DNA from: Acinetobacter sp. WU_MDCI_Axc73
GTDB lineage: Bacteria; Pseudomonadota; Gammaproteobacteria; Pseudomonadales; Moraxellaceae
Assembly: GCF_025562455.1 (NCBI RefSeq)
Contig: NZ_JAHPRO010000010.1
Location: forward strand, 1 to 64,000
Direction: 5' to 3'
DNA: 64,000 nucleotides
Below the pieces are notes generated by a model. It ran no database searches and was not told the DNA's origin. It saw nothing but the letters and a program-made list of their open reading frames with translations. Within the stretch, counting starts at the first letter, position 1. Each line of letters starts with the position of its first letter. The position numbers and the translations under genes were made by a program. Positions 55,319-64,000 of the stretch are shown one piece after another.

Positions 55319-56635
55319 ATGTTAGATTACGTCAGTGAATTATGGCAAACCTTTTTGAACCGACCTGATCATCTGGCGGTCTTGAGTATTATCCCTGTAA
55401 CTGCATTTGTGACATGGGCGCACGTGTGGATGGCTTTAAAAATGGTGTTTTACCCAATTAATTTTTGGGGCTTTCACTTAGGGCCGATACCAGTAGGTTG
55501 GCAAGGCATTGTTCCACGCAAAGCAGGTCGTATTTCTGGCATTATTACCGATAATACTTTATCCAAATTAGGTTCGTTACGTGAGTTTCTGGAAGCAATG
55601 GATCCAGAAGACATGGCAAGAATCATTGGTGAACAGGTCGGTTTTGAACTTGAACATCTGATCGATGAAGTCATGATTGATCGTAATGCTGTACTTTGGG
55701 AAAACCTGCCTTATTCCATTAAACGTCGTATCTATGCTCAAGCACATAAACAATTACCCGGCGTATTAAAAGAATTAGTGACTGAGCTGACCATGAACGT
55801 CGAGTCACTTGTAAATATGCGGGAAATGGTGGTCAGCCAGATGGAAGGTGATCGCCGTTTAATGGTACGTATGTTCCTAAAAGTTGGTCAAAAAGAAATC
55901 AATTTTATCTGGCATATTAGTGCCTTGATTGGAATGTTTTTTGGTGTATTTCAAATGTTGGTCTGGTTTCTGGTACCTTGGCACTGGACGGTACCTTTCT
56001 GGGCTGCAATCTGGGGCTTTTTAACCAACTGGATCGCGATCTGGATGGTGTTTAACCCAATAGAACCGCACTATGTACGCTATCCACAGTTTTTCCGTTT
56101 AACCAAAGATCATAAGTTTCCATGGATTGTTCCCATCCTTCCGCGTATTGGTACCTACAATGTTCAGGGCGCTTTCATGAAGCGTCAGGAAGAAGTATCA
56201 GATGTATTTGCGAGTGTCGTGACAGAAGATCTGATCACGCTCAAATCCATCATGACTGAAATGATGTATGGCCCTAAGAAGGACAAAACCCGTCGAATTG
56301 TCAAGCGGCACATTAATGAAATTATGGAAACTCCATTGGTAAGAACTTCATTACAACTTTCCTTGGGGCCGCGTGAATATGCTAAACTTAAGACAGACTT
56401 GATTGATCGATCAATTGAAATTACGATGGTGCCTGTATGCGACCCTGCGTTTAATGCAAGCCGCGCACAGAAAATATTTCAAATGTTTCGAGATCGTATT
56501 CGTGAACTAACCCCTAAAGAGTTTCAAAATCTATTGCGTCCTGCGTTTCAGGAAGATGAATGGATTTTAATTGTGTTAGGTGGGGTCACAGGTTTTATCG
56601 CAGGTACGATTCACTTATTCGTTGCTTTCTTATAA
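55319..56635 (+). CDS. DUF445-family membrane protein
   Basis: The 438-residue protein has an N-terminal membrane helix, a paired hydrophobic region near the middle (FLVPWHWTVPFWAAIWGFLTNWIAIWMVF) and a C-terminal helix (ILIVLGGVTGFIAGTIHLFVAF). The helical parts and the pattern NWIAIWMVFNPI place it in DUF445 (YheB/YjiN relatives), whose role is not established. It stands before adk with an 80-bp gap. Confidence 0.85.
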   Translation: MLDYVSELWQTFLNRPDHLAVLSIIPVTAFVTWAHVWMALKMVFYPINFWGFHLGPIPVGWQGIVPRKAGRISGIITDNTLSKLGSLREFLEAMDPEDMARIIGEQVGFELEHLIDEVMIDRNAVLWENLPYSIKRRIYAQAHKQLPGVLKELVTELTMNVESLVNMREMVVSQMEGDRRLMVRMFLKVGQKEINFIWHISALIGMFFGVFQMLVWFLVPWHWTVPFWAAIWGFLTNWIAIWMVFNPIEPHYVRYPQFFRLTKDHKFPWIVPILPRIGTYNVQGAFMKRQEEVSDVFASVVTEDLITLKSIMTEMMYGPKKDKTRRIVKRHINEIMETPLVRTSLQLSLGPREYAKLKTDLIDRSIEITMVPVCDPAFNASRAQKIFQMFRDRIRELTPKEFQNLLRPAFQEDEWILIVLGGVTGFIAGTIHLFVAFL

Positions 56636-56706
56636 TTTAATTAGATGTTGGTAGGTGTGGTCTATACAACCATAGTCAAAGACATCATGAAAATTGTTCT
56701 TAATGA

Positions 56707-57378
<672 letters not shown>

Positions 57379-57395
57379 GTCTGATTATTCGTTTT

Positions 57396-57431
57396 GAAAG
57401 AGCTCTGTTATGATAGGGCTCTTTTTGTTTT
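57396..57431 (+). terminator. Terminator after adk
   Basis: AAAGAGC pairs with GCTCTTT around a 14-nt loop and is followed by T-rich sequence. Confidence 0.8.
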
Positions 57432-57444
57432 TAGGTCGATAACT

Positions 57445-57621
57445 TTGAAAGTCGCTTTAGTACTTTTGGTGATTTTAAGCTTAATTGGACTCAGTTATTT
57501 AGTCTATATCAGCTATAAAATGCTGCGTCGTGTCCAACAGCAGGAAGCACAGAAAAAATTACCAAGTCAGTCTGTGCAAAAAGATCGTTTGCAATCCTCT
57601 CAAAACAAACACATCAAATAA
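57445..57621 (+). CDS. Small single-helix membrane protein, 58 residues
   Basis: The protein begins with a hydrophobic helix (KVALVLLVILSLIGLSYLVYISYKML) and ends with a basic, glutamine-rich tail. It resembles the small DUF2897-type membrane proteins, but that is not certain. I chose a TTG at 57445, because the frame open to 57394 would run through the adk terminator. It ends 3 bp from the convergent nth gene. Confidence 0.55.
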   Translation: MKVALVLLVILSLIGLSYLVYISYKMLRRVQQQEAQKKLPSQSVQKDRLQSSQNKHIK

Positions 57622-57624
57622 ATC

Positions 57625-58305
57625 TTATGACTTCATAGAATTACTTTTGGTGGCACCGAACTCAAAACGCTCAGGCCAGTTGCAGACATCTGATACCACA
57701 CACTCATTACATTTAGGCTTACGTGCTATACAGCAATAACGACCATGTAAGATTAACCAATGATGCGCATCGACTATAAATTCTTTAGGAATCACTTTAA
57801 TCAATCGATGCTCTACTTCAAGTACATTTTTTCCAACGGCCAAACCAGTGCGATTACTGACACGAAAGATGTGAGTATCCACTGCCATTGTAGGCTGACC
57901 AAAAGCTGTATTTAAGACCACATTTGCGGTTTTACGCCCAACGCCAGGTAGTGCTTCTAATTCAGCTCGTGTTTGAGGAACTTCGCCTTGATGTTTTTCC
58001 AGTAAAATTTGACAGGTCTTAATCACATTTTCAGCTTTAGCATTATATAAACCAATAGTTTTAATATAGTGCTTAAGCCCGTCAACGCCTAATGCATAAA
58101 TTTGTGCGGGTGTATTGGCAACAGGATAGAGTTTATCAGTGGCTTTATTGACACTGACATCCGTAGCTTGCGCCGAGAGCATCACTGCGATGAGCAATTC
58201 AAAAGATGAAGAATAGTTTAGCTCTGTTTGTGGATGGGGCCGTTGTTCACGTAGACGTTCAAAAAAGGTGTGAATCTGCTTTTTTGTCATGTTCTTCACT
58301 GGCAT
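57625..58305 (-). CDS. nth: Endonuclease III
   Basis: Nth removes oxidised pyrimidines from DNA and cuts the abasic site. The 226-residue protein has the helix-hairpin-helix LPGVGRKTANVV with the catalytic lysine, the catalytic aspartate in VDTHIFRV, and the [4Fe-4S] cluster cysteines in C-x6-C-x2-C-x5-C (CCIARKPKCNECVVSDVC). The start may be at 58305 or at the next ATG, 58290. It follows the RnfB-like gene with no gap, a pairing also seen in the rnf-nth cluster of E. coli. Confidence 0.96.
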   Translation of the reverse strand: MPVKNMTKKQIHTFFERLREQRPHPQTELNYSSSFELLIAVMLSAQATDVSVNKATDKLYPVANTPAQIYALGVDGLKHYIKTIGLYNAKAENVIKTCQILLEKHQGEVPQTRAELEALPGVGRKTANVVLNTAFGQPTMAVDTHIFRVSNRTGLAVGKNVLEVEHRLIKVIPKEFIVDAHHWLILHGRYCCIARKPKCNECVVSDVCNWPERFEFGATKSNSMKS

Positions 58306-59100
58306 TTAAAGCTCCTGAATTTCAGCTAAGCGTTGTTGCAATTGATCTAATTGCTGTTGTTTTACTTGATCTGGACGGACGCTGAGCTGTTTTTCCAGTT
58401 TTTTGATTTGAGTGCGTAATTTTGCCAGTTCGATCGTGGTTTTGGCATCAAATGTGGTGGTTGGTTTTACCTGATCTTCAACTAATTTAATTACGGGCAC
58501 CTCTTCCACGACACTGGAAAACTGAGCAAAAAGTTCAGTGTCAATTTCAGCACGAACAATAGGTCCTTTACGTGTCAAACGTTTATGTTCTTCGCGTTGA
58601 ATATGAGCATAGTAACGTTGTCGAAGATCATTTTGTTCTTGTTGTCTTTGCATATCTGTTAATAAGGGCTGAGTATCTTCAACCAGATCGATACAATCTA
58701 CAGGGCAAGGGGGAATACAGAGTTCGCAACCTGTACATAAATCACTGAGAACACTATGCATGAGTTTTCCACTGCCAATGATTGCATCTACAGGGCAGGC
58801 ATTAATACATTTGGTACAGCCGATACATTCATCTTCACGAATAGTCGCTTTCATGCGTTGCGGACGTCCATCTGCTTGAATAGGCCAAACACTTGCCTCA
58901 GCTTGCAAAAAAGGGCGCTGTAATAATGTTGCAAGAGCATCCGCAACGGGCTGTCCGCCTGGAATACATTTATTGGCATCCTCACCTTCTACAATCGATT
59001 TTGCATAAGGTAAACATCCATCACGATGTCCGCATAAACCACATTGAGTTTGGGGCAAAAGGGCATCGACTTCGCGGATTAGCGTAATTGCAGCATTCAT
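58306..59100 (-). CDS. RnfB/RsxB-like iron-sulfur protein without its Rnf partners
   Basis: The 264-residue protein has the N-terminal cluster motif [17 protein letters not shown] and two ferredoxin [4Fe-4S] motifs ([15 protein letters not shown] and [15 protein letters not shown]). A coiled-coil-like charged tail follows from about residue 160. It lacks the N-terminal membrane helix of true RnfB, and none of rnfA, C, D, G or E is nearby. It lies directly before nth, like the rnf genes of E. coli, and may be a remnant of that cluster that now works as a soluble electron carrier. Confidence 0.85.
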   Translation of the reverse strand: MNAAITLIREVDALLPQTQCGLCGHRDGCLPYAKSIVEGEDANKCIPGGQPVADALATLLQRPFLQAEASVWPIQADGRPQRMKATIREDECIGCTKCINACPVDAIIGSGKLMHSVLSDLCTGCELCIPPCPVDCIDLVEDTQPLLTDMQRQQEQNDLRQRYYAHIQREEHKRLTRKGPIVRAEIDTELFAQFSSVVEEVPVIKLVEDQVKPTTTFDAKTTIELAKLRTQIKKLEKQLSVRPDQVKQQQLDQLQQRLAEIQEL

Positions 59101-59426
59101 GGATTTGGCAAACTAAAGAAAAAATAAAATAGACGCAGTAAATGTGGTGTACAAGCTAGCGCAATATTTTAGCATGAAATATGGAGAAATATATTGATCT
59201 ATTTTGGTTCTATTATTGCTTCATTGTGGTGCTTAATTGGTTCAATTGATGTAGCTAAGATATCAAATTATTTTATTTAATGATCTGATATATAACTAAA
59301 TATAAAAATATTTAAAATAATGATTGAGCTTGGAAGCTAAACATTATTTAATCAATTGCTCTGAAATTTATCACTTTATGAGAAATTTGCACAATATTGA
59401 ATCATTTTACAACTGAGGACGAAGCG
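59101..59426. other. AT-rich intergenic region upstream of gdhA
   Basis: No gene is supported. A -24/-12-like element, TTGGTTCTATTATTGCT, with GG and GC 10 bp apart lies at 59204-59220, about 200 bp before gdhA. In AT-rich DNA one such match could be chance. GAGGA at 59414-59418 is the likely gdhA ribosome binding site. Confidence 0.5.
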
Positions 59427-60770
59427 TTGAAATATACAAGCCTTAACGACTTCCTGAACGCCGTAAAAGCACGGGATCCGCATCAACCAGAATTTCTACA
59501 AGCTGTTGAAGAAGTCATGATGAGCGTATGGCCATTTATTGAAAAAAATCCAGAATATGCAAATTATGCGTTGTTAGAACGTTTGATTGAGCCTGAACGT
59601 GCCATCCAGTTTCGTGTCGCTTGGGTGGATGATCAGGGACAGACGCAAGTGAATCGTGCTTTTCGTGTGCAATATAATTCTGCGATTGGACCTTTTAAAG
59701 GCGGTATGCGTTTTCATCCTTCAGTGAATTTGTCTATTTTAAAATTTTTGGGTTTTGAGCAGACATTCAAAAATGCATTAACCACGCTACCGATGGGAGG
59801 TGGCAAAGGTGGTTCAGATTTTGATCCTAAAGGAAAATCTGAAGGCGAAATTATGCGTTTTTGTCAGGCACTCATGATTGAGCTTTATCGTCATTTAGGA
59901 TCAGATACCGACATCCCTGCTGGTGATATTGGGGTGGGTGGCCGAGAAGTGGGCTACATGGCCGGTATGATGAAAAAGCTGAGTAATAACACCTCATCTG
60001 TATTTACAGGCAAAGGTGTTTCTTTTGGCGGTAGCTTAATGCGCCCTGAGGCTACAGGTTATGGTACGGTTTATTTTGCCGAAGAAATGTTAAAAAAGCA
60101 CGGAACACATTTTCAGGGTAAAACAGTTGCAATCTCAGGTTCAGGAAATGTTGCTCAGTTTGCTGCTGAAAAGGCAATGTTTCTTGGGGCAAAAGTCGTA
60201 ACACTATCTGATTCCAACGGCACGGTTTATCTAAAAAATGGATTTACCGATGAACTTTTAGCCGAAATCATGGAACTTAAAAATAAAAAACGTGGTCGTA
60301 TTTCTGAATTTGCATCTCAACATGGCTTTGAATATTTCGAAGGGAAAACGCCATGGCATATTCCAGTCGATATTGCTTTGCCATGTGCCACTCAAAATGA
60401 GTTGACAGCGCAAGATGCTGAAGTTTTGATTGAAAATGGAGTAATCTGTGTCGCCGAGGGCGCAAATATGCCGTTGACATTGGGCGCAGTTGAGAAGTTT
60501 CTTGAGGCTAAAATTTTATATGCTCCGGGTAAAGCGTCAAATGCTGGTGGGGTAGCTACTTCTGGTCTGGAAATGTCACAGAATGCAATTCGTCTAGCGT
60601 GGTCTCATGCAGAAGTTGATGAGCGTTTACATCTGATCATGAAAGATATTCATGCAAACTGCGTGAAATATGGTACCAAAGATGATGGCTATGTGAACTA
60701 TGTAGATGGCGCCAATATTGCAGGTTTTGTAAAAGTCGCTGATGCCATGCTGGCACAAGGTGTCTTTTAA
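59427..60770 (+). CDS. gdhA: NADP-specific glutamate dehydrogenase
   Basis: GdhA makes glutamate from 2-oxoglutarate and ammonia. The 447-residue protein equals E. coli GdhA in length and has the lysine motif GPFKGGMRFHPSVN, the catalytic LPMGGGKGGSDFDPKGKS and the nucleotide-binding SGSGNVAQFAAEKA. I use a TTG at 59427 because GAGGA lies 8 nt upstream and the N-terminus then aligns with E. coli. The frame also opens with a TTG at 59397, which has no ribosome binding site. It can assimilate the ammonia made by the urease and guanidine routes. Confidence 0.96.
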   Translation: MKYTSLNDFLNAVKARDPHQPEFLQAVEEVMMSVWPFIEKNPEYANYALLERLIEPERAIQFRVAWVDDQGQTQVNRAFRVQYNSAIGPFKGGMRFHPSVNLSILKFLGFEQTFKNALTTLPMGGGKGGSDFDPKGKSEGEIMRFCQALMIELYRHLGSDTDIPAGDIGVGGREVGYMAGMMKKLSNNTSSVFTGKGVSFGGSLMRPEATGYGTVYFAEEMLKKHGTHFQGKTVAISGSGNVAQFAAEKAMFLGAKVVTLSDSNGTVYLKNGFTDELLAEIMELKNKKRGRISEFASQHGFEYFEGKTPWHIPVDIALPCATQNELTAQDAEVLIENGVICVAEGANMPLTLGAVEKFLEAKILYAPGKASNAGGVATSGLEMSQNAIRLAWSHAEVDERLHLIMKDIHANCVKYGTKDDGYVNYVDGANIAGFVKVADAMLAQGVF

Positions 60771-60792
60771 AATGATCAATATATTTTGAATG

Positions 60793-60825
60793 AAAAATCC
60801 GATGCAAAGAGCATCGGATTTTTTT
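60793..60825 (+). terminator. Terminator after gdhA
   Basis: AAAATCCGATGC pairs with GCATCGGATTTT around AAAGA and runs into more T. It also faces the convergent lipoprotein gene. Confidence 0.92.
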
Positions 60826-60841
60826 GAATCAATTTTTGGAT

Positions 60842-61609
60842 TTATGGTTTCTTAACGATTTCTTGTTCCACTGTCATATCATGCACATAAGCGTATTTAG
60901 ACTGATCAGCCGCAGGGTTTTTGCGTTCATAACGTTTAACACGAATAATCACACGTTGATCATCACGGTGCTGATAACCTTCGATCTGATCATAAAATAG
61001 AGTCCAGTCTTTATCGACTTGAGTTTTAATGCCATTGTCATCGTATTTAATTTCACGAACCTGTAAGCAGGTCTGCGGGCCTACACCAGTGCATTGTTTG
61101 GTTTCTGGAGAAATTTCCAAGAAAATAATTTCACCTTGAGACTGGTACTTGGTCTCAGGTGTCATGCTACCTTCAAACTCATATTTTTCACCATTCGCTG
61201 CAATAATAGTCAAGCGTGGCTGTTCAACCGATGCTGTATTGAGTTCAAATTTATTCTGTTGATTGTTAAATAAGCTGCTTGAGAATTGTTCATTTTTCAT
61301 CAGTGCAGGTTCACACGCTTTCATCGTTGAAACGAGCGAGGAAGTGATCAATTGGTTATTTTCAACTTTCCAAGAGGCACCTTGATTATTACAACCCGTA
61401 ATAATATTCAGACGATTTTCTGAAAAGTTTAATTGAATTGGACGAGGTGTACCCTGAGGCTGGTAAGTCCAGTTGTAGGCACTCAAAATTTTATTTGCGT
61501 TCATTTGTTTTTCTGCACTCACGGTGACAGGAGAAGCGTTCTGATGTACAGATTGGCATGCCACAATTGAAAAGGGTAAAAGAGCAAGGATCAAGTATTT
61601 GATTTTCAT
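60842..61609 (-). CDS. META and DUF4377 domain lipoprotein
   Basis: The 255-residue lipoprotein has a signal ending in IVAC. A META domain (about residues 40-140) contains LNIITGCNNQGASWKVENNQLI and the paired-cysteine segment MKACEPALMKNE. A second beta-rich domain of DUF4377 type (about 150-230) contains CTGVGPQTCLQVREIKY. META proteins (HslJ-like) are linked to heat and novobiocin tolerance. The ATG at 61609 starts the signal peptide; an in-frame ATG at 61621 is less likely. Confidence 0.85.
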   Translation of the reverse strand: MKIKYLILALLPFSIVACQSVHQNASPVTVSAEKQMNANKILSAYNWTYQPQGTPRPIQLNFSENRLNIITGCNNQGASWKVENNQLITSSLVSTMKACEPALMKNEQFSSSLFNNQQNKFELNTASVEQPRLTIIAANGEKYEFEGSMTPETKYQSQGEIIFLEISPETKQCTGVGPQTCLQVREIKYDDNGIKTQVDKDWTLFYDQIEGYQHRDDQRVIIRVKRYERKNPAADQSKYAYVHDMTVEQEIVKKP

Positions 61610-61777
61610 GTAAGTGTACAATATTTACTTTAACAAATTGTATGTTAATAGATTATTAGGGAAATAGAATAAGAACAATGAAGACTTTCAGTTTTAAATT
61701 GTATCTATTTTGCAACAATGACTACACCGAGTATCCGATTAAATTAATTAAGATTTAAGAAAGAGGCCTGAGTTTTG

Positions 61778-62554
61778 TTAGTCAAACCGATAAATATCCA
61801 TGCCTAATGCCCCCATAGAAAAACTACTATGTACAATCGAAAAACGATTGCCTGTTCCCATTGCAAAAAATAATGGAGCAAAATGTTCCAGAGTAGGATG
61901 GTTACGTTCAACATAAGGAATATCTGGCCAATTCAACACCGCATCATAATCTTGATGAGTCAGTTTATTAACCACATAATTACGAAAAGAAGAAGCCCAT
62001 TCGGGAATATGTTGAGCATTTCCATCCCATGATAATTCTGCCAAATTATGGGTGATGCTGCCTGAACCAATTAACAGAATTTGGCGTTCGCGTAATGGAG
62101 CAAGCACTTTGCCAATTTGATAAATTTCATCTGCATTCATGTTCATCGGCAATGAGATTTCAATCACAGCTATATCTGCCTCAGGATACATATGTAATAA
62201 CGGCATCCAGACACCATGATCACGTGGACGAGTGCTATTTGCATGTGCAGGAATATGCTGTTCCGCCAGTAATTTCAAGATTTCTTCAGCTAACTCTGGT
62301 TCACCTGGGGCGGGATAGTGAATCTGATACAACTCTTTGGGAAAACCACGAAAATCATGCCATGTCTGAGGGCGTGTCGAGGTGCTAATTTCAAGTGACT
62401 GACTTTCCCAGTGTGCAGACATGATTACAATGGCCTGAGGTTTAGGTAAGTTAAAACTCAAACGGTGTAAAGCAGGACCTACTTGTTCTGGATCTAGCGC
62501 AAGCATAGGTGAACCATGAGAGATAAATAGCCCGGGGAGTGTTTGTAAATTCAT
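61778..62554 (-). CDS. DODA-type extradiol dioxygenase (YgiD-like)
   Basis: The 258-residue protein belongs to the class III extradiol ring-cleavage family related to 4,5-DOPA dioxygenase. The iron- or zinc-binding histidines are in LFISHGSPM, VIMSAHWES, TRPRDHGVWMPL and GSGSITHNL. Members open catechol rings, but the physiological substrate of YgiD-like enzymes is not established. The ATG at 62554 has GAGG 8 nt upstream. It lies between a META lipoprotein gene and rlmH. Confidence 0.88.
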   Translation of the reverse strand: MNLQTLPGLFISHGSPMLALDPEQVGPALHRLSFNLPKPQAIVIMSAHWESQSLEISTSTRPQTWHDFRGFPKELYQIHYPAPGEPELAEEILKLLAEQHIPAHANSTRPRDHGVWMPLLHMYPEADIAVIEISLPMNMNADEIYQIGKVLAPLRERQILLIGSGSITHNLAELSWDGNAQHIPEWASSFRNYVVNKLTHQDYDAVLNWPDIPYVERNHPTLEHFAPLFFAMGTGNRFSIVHSSFSMGALGMDIYRFD

Positions 62555-62635
62555 GCTGCTTACCTCATACAAATATCATTTTATCTTGTCAAACAAATAA
62601 AATTTTAGTTTGATAATTTTGTCTCCAACGATGCA

Positions 62636-63115
62636 TCAAGCACGGTGATAAGGATGATTATGGTTGATGCTCATGGCTCGATACAGTTGCTCAATCAATA
62701 AAATTCGAACCATCGGGTGTGGCATTGTGAGTTTTGATAAAGACCAATGCCAGGCAGCCGCTTGACGAACTTGATCAGATAATCCATCTGGGCCACCAAT
62801 AGCTAAAGCTACATCATTGCCTTCAAGCATCCATGATTTCATGGTTGCAGCCAGTTTTTCTGTACTTAATTCTCGACCACCAACTTCCAGTGCAATCAAG
62901 GTCTCATTTGGTTTTAAAGCATTCAGAATAGTTTCACCTTCAATTTGGCAATATTTTAAAATATCTGCTTCTGAATCATTTTTTCCACGTTTCGCCATCG
63001 GTAACTCAATCACTTGAGTCTGCACAAAAGGTTGTATTCGTTTGAAATAATCTTCAAAACCTGTAACTACCCAAGCTGGCATTTTCTGACCAATTGTGAG
63101 GATGCGAATTTTCAT
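62636..63115 (-). CDS. rlmH: 23S rRNA (pseudouridine(1915)-N(3))-methyltransferase
   Basis: RlmH methylates the pseudouridine at 1915 of 23S rRNA, a base that RluD (also in this window) makes first. The 159-residue SPOUT protein has ALEVGGRELSTEKLA, the SAM-binding knot FAIGGPDG-like segment (ALAIGGPDGLSD) and the conserved C-terminus LLIEQLYRAMSINHNHPYHR. Length is normal. Confidence 0.97.
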   Translation of the reverse strand: MKIRILTIGQKMPAWVVTGFEDYFKRIQPFVQTQVIELPMAKRGKNDSEADILKYCQIEGETILNALKPNETLIALEVGGRELSTEKLAATMKSWMLEGNDVALAIGGPDGLSDQVRQAAAWHWSLSKLTMPHPMVRILLIEQLYRAMSINHNHPYHRA

Positions 63116-63236
63116 AATGTGACTCGATGCTCAATGCGAACAAATCTAAGTATAACGGGGATCCTATCAGGCTTCATGTCGATTGTAATGGTATCTATTT
63201 GAATGATTAAGCCTTAAACAAAAAAACTGGGGGCAT

Positions 63237-63344
63237 AAAAAAACGCAGCCCATCAAAAGCGTGAAAGGGCTGCGGTTAAAAGGTCATCTGTCTGGAGAAT
63301 CAGATGACCAGACTAAATTCAGCAAACTAAAATGATGAATTGTT
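63237..63344 (-). ncRNA. Candidate small RNA between lon and rlmH
   Basis: On the minus strand a sigma-70 promoter (TTGAAA at 63378-63373, 16 bp, CATAAT at 63356-63351) stands about 107 nt before a strong terminator: CGCAGCCC pairs with GGGCTGCG (63244-63274), followed by T7. Between them lies a second perfect hairpin, GGTCATCTG / CAGATGACC (63282-63309). No reading frame with a ribosome binding site fits. Because lon already ends at its own terminator at 63391-63418, this terminator must serve another transcript. That gives a predicted RNA of about 108 nt. Confidence 0.55.
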
Positions 63345-63350
63345 ACTTTT

Positions 63351-63378
63351 ATTATGGAGTTAATTGATTAATTTTCAA
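63351..63378 (-). promoter_or_regulatory. Predicted sigma-70 promoter of the candidate small RNA
   Basis: TTGAAA and CATAAT on the minus strand are spaced by 16 bp, within a non-coding stretch just after the lon terminator. Confidence 0.5.
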
Positions 63379-63390
63379 CCTAATAAATGT

Positions 63391-63418
63391 AAAAAAGAGA
63401 GCCTGAGCTCTCTTTTTT
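63391..63418 (-). terminator. Terminator after lon
   Basis: AAAAAAGAGAGC and GCTCTCTTTTTT form a perfect symmetric hairpin around CTGA, with A and T runs on both sides. It lies about 18 bp past the lon stop codon. Confidence 0.93.
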
Positions 63419-63435
63419 ATTGACATAGTGTGAGA

Positions 63436-64000
63436 TTAATGGCGTGCAGCTTTTGATTCTTCAACAGGTTTTACGATCGGCGTTTTTGCAAGTGGTTTAG
63501 GCTGTTCAGTTAAAGCCAATGGCAGAATCTCATCGATGCTTTTCACTGCTTTAATTTCCAGACCTTCTTTCACATTATCTGGAATTTCAGCTAAATCACG
63601 TACGTTATCCTGCGGGATAAACACCAGTTTGATACCGCCACGGTGTGCGGCTAAAAGTTTCTCTTTCAAGCCACCAATACGAAGTGCATTACCACGTAAA
63701 GAGGTTTCACCTGTCATGGCAATATCAGCGCGGATTGGAATCCCAGTAAATGCAGAAACCAATGCTGTTGTTAATGCTAATCCAGCAGAAGGACCATCTT
63801 TAGGGGTTGCACCTTCAGGCAAGTGAACGTGAACATCAGTTTCTTCAAAACGAGAAGCCTCGATTCCCAATTCATCTGCACGAGTACGAACCACGGTCAT
63901 TGCAGCGGTAATCGATTCTTTCATGACATCACCAAGCGAACCGGTAGTAATGAATTTACCTTTACCTTTAACAGCTGCTACCTCGATGGTCAATAACTCT
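63436..64000 (-). CDS. lon: ATP-dependent protease Lon, C-terminal part (continues beyond the window)
   Basis: The visible 188 residues are the proteolytic domain of Lon (endopeptidase La), which degrades damaged and regulatory proteins. The catalytic serine is in [11 protein letters not shown] and the catalytic lysine in [15 protein letters not shown]. The region starts [28 protein letters not shown]. The frame is open through the window edge, so the true start lies outside. The C-terminal tail ([19 protein letters not shown]) is longer and more basic than in E. coli. Confidence 0.96.
   Translation of the reverse strand, partial: ELLTIEVAAVKGKGKFITTGSLGDVMKESITAAMTVVRTRADELGIEASRFEETDVHVHLPEGATPKDGPSAGLALTTALVSAFTGIPIRADIAMTGETSLRGNALRIGGLKEKLLAAHRGGIKLVFIPQDNVRDLAEIPDNVKEGLEIKAVKSIDEILPLALTEQPKPLAKTPIVKPVEESKAARH

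Noticed and set aside
59204..59220. Sigma-54-like element upstream of gdhA
   Set aside because: It matches only TTGG and TTGC; about one such match is expected by chance in a window of this size, so it is noted but not claimed.

Overview
The window looks like chromosomal DNA of an Acinetobacter species (Moraxellaceae, Gammaproteobacteria). The reasons are low GC, a 532-residue isocitrate lyase, an AbeS-type SMR pump, a ureDABC-EFGJ urease cluster, Acinetobacter-like lolB-ispE and rsmD-mrdA arrangements, and dense coding with short AT-rich gaps. No phage, transposon, insertion sequence or CRISPR array was seen. All calls come from reading the sequence by eye; no database search was run.

Layout. 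1-12.4 kb is housekeeping: two identical tRNA-Gln genes, ispE, lolB, a TPR protein, hemA, dnaG, bamD, rluD, pgeF, a flavodoxin, smpB, coaD, a ferredoxin, rnpB and tRNA-Met. 12.4-15.8 kb holds a TonB-dependent receptor with Fur-like sites, followed by an exported EF-hand protein. 15.9-22.4 kb has an orphan cobQ, cysDN behind a tiny leader ORF that looks like a shrunken ATP sulfurylase, a CitMHS transporter and one unknown gene.

22.5-35.8 kb is the most interesting part: a guanidine-utilisation locus in three transcription units. Unit 1 (guanidine-I riboswitch, carboxyguanidine deiminase subunits, guanidine/urea carboxylase) and unit 2 (a 45-residue ORF, a NikR-like ribbon-helix-helix regulator, allophanate hydrolase, ABC substrate-binding lipoprotein) run rightward. 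Unit 3 (ABC permease, ABC ATPase, 2-oxoglutarate/Fe(II) oxygenase, an unknown protein, an AbeS-like pump) runs leftward and converges on unit 2. Inside unit 3, just before the oxygenase gene, are two small hairpins with ACGA loops that match the guanidine-II (mini-ykkC) riboswitch. Each unit has a sigma-54-like promoter starting TTGGCAT and a 34-bp inverted repeat (TTAGTAWTAC, 14 bp, GTAWTACTAA). The repeat is the likely operator of the NikR-like protein, which has lost three of the four nickel ligands. The proposed flow is: import of a guanidino compound, oxygenase release of guanidine, carboxylation, deimination to allophanate, then hydrolysis to ammonia and CO2, under nitrogen control and guanidine sensing.

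36-43.7 kb carries a CorC-like protein, a LysR regulator, isocitrate lyase, a nitronate monooxygenase, two lipoproteins and an SDR. 43.8-50.3 kb is a complete urease operon with a histidine phosphatase gene between ureC and ureE. 50.3-64 kb returns to general functions: two small exported proteins, a TauE/SafE permease, rsmD, mrdA, a small barrel-like protein, a DUF445 protein, adk, nth, an orphan RnfB-like ferredoxin, gdhA, a META/DUF4377 lipoprotein, a DODA-type dioxygenase, rlmH, a candidate small RNA and the 3' end of lon.
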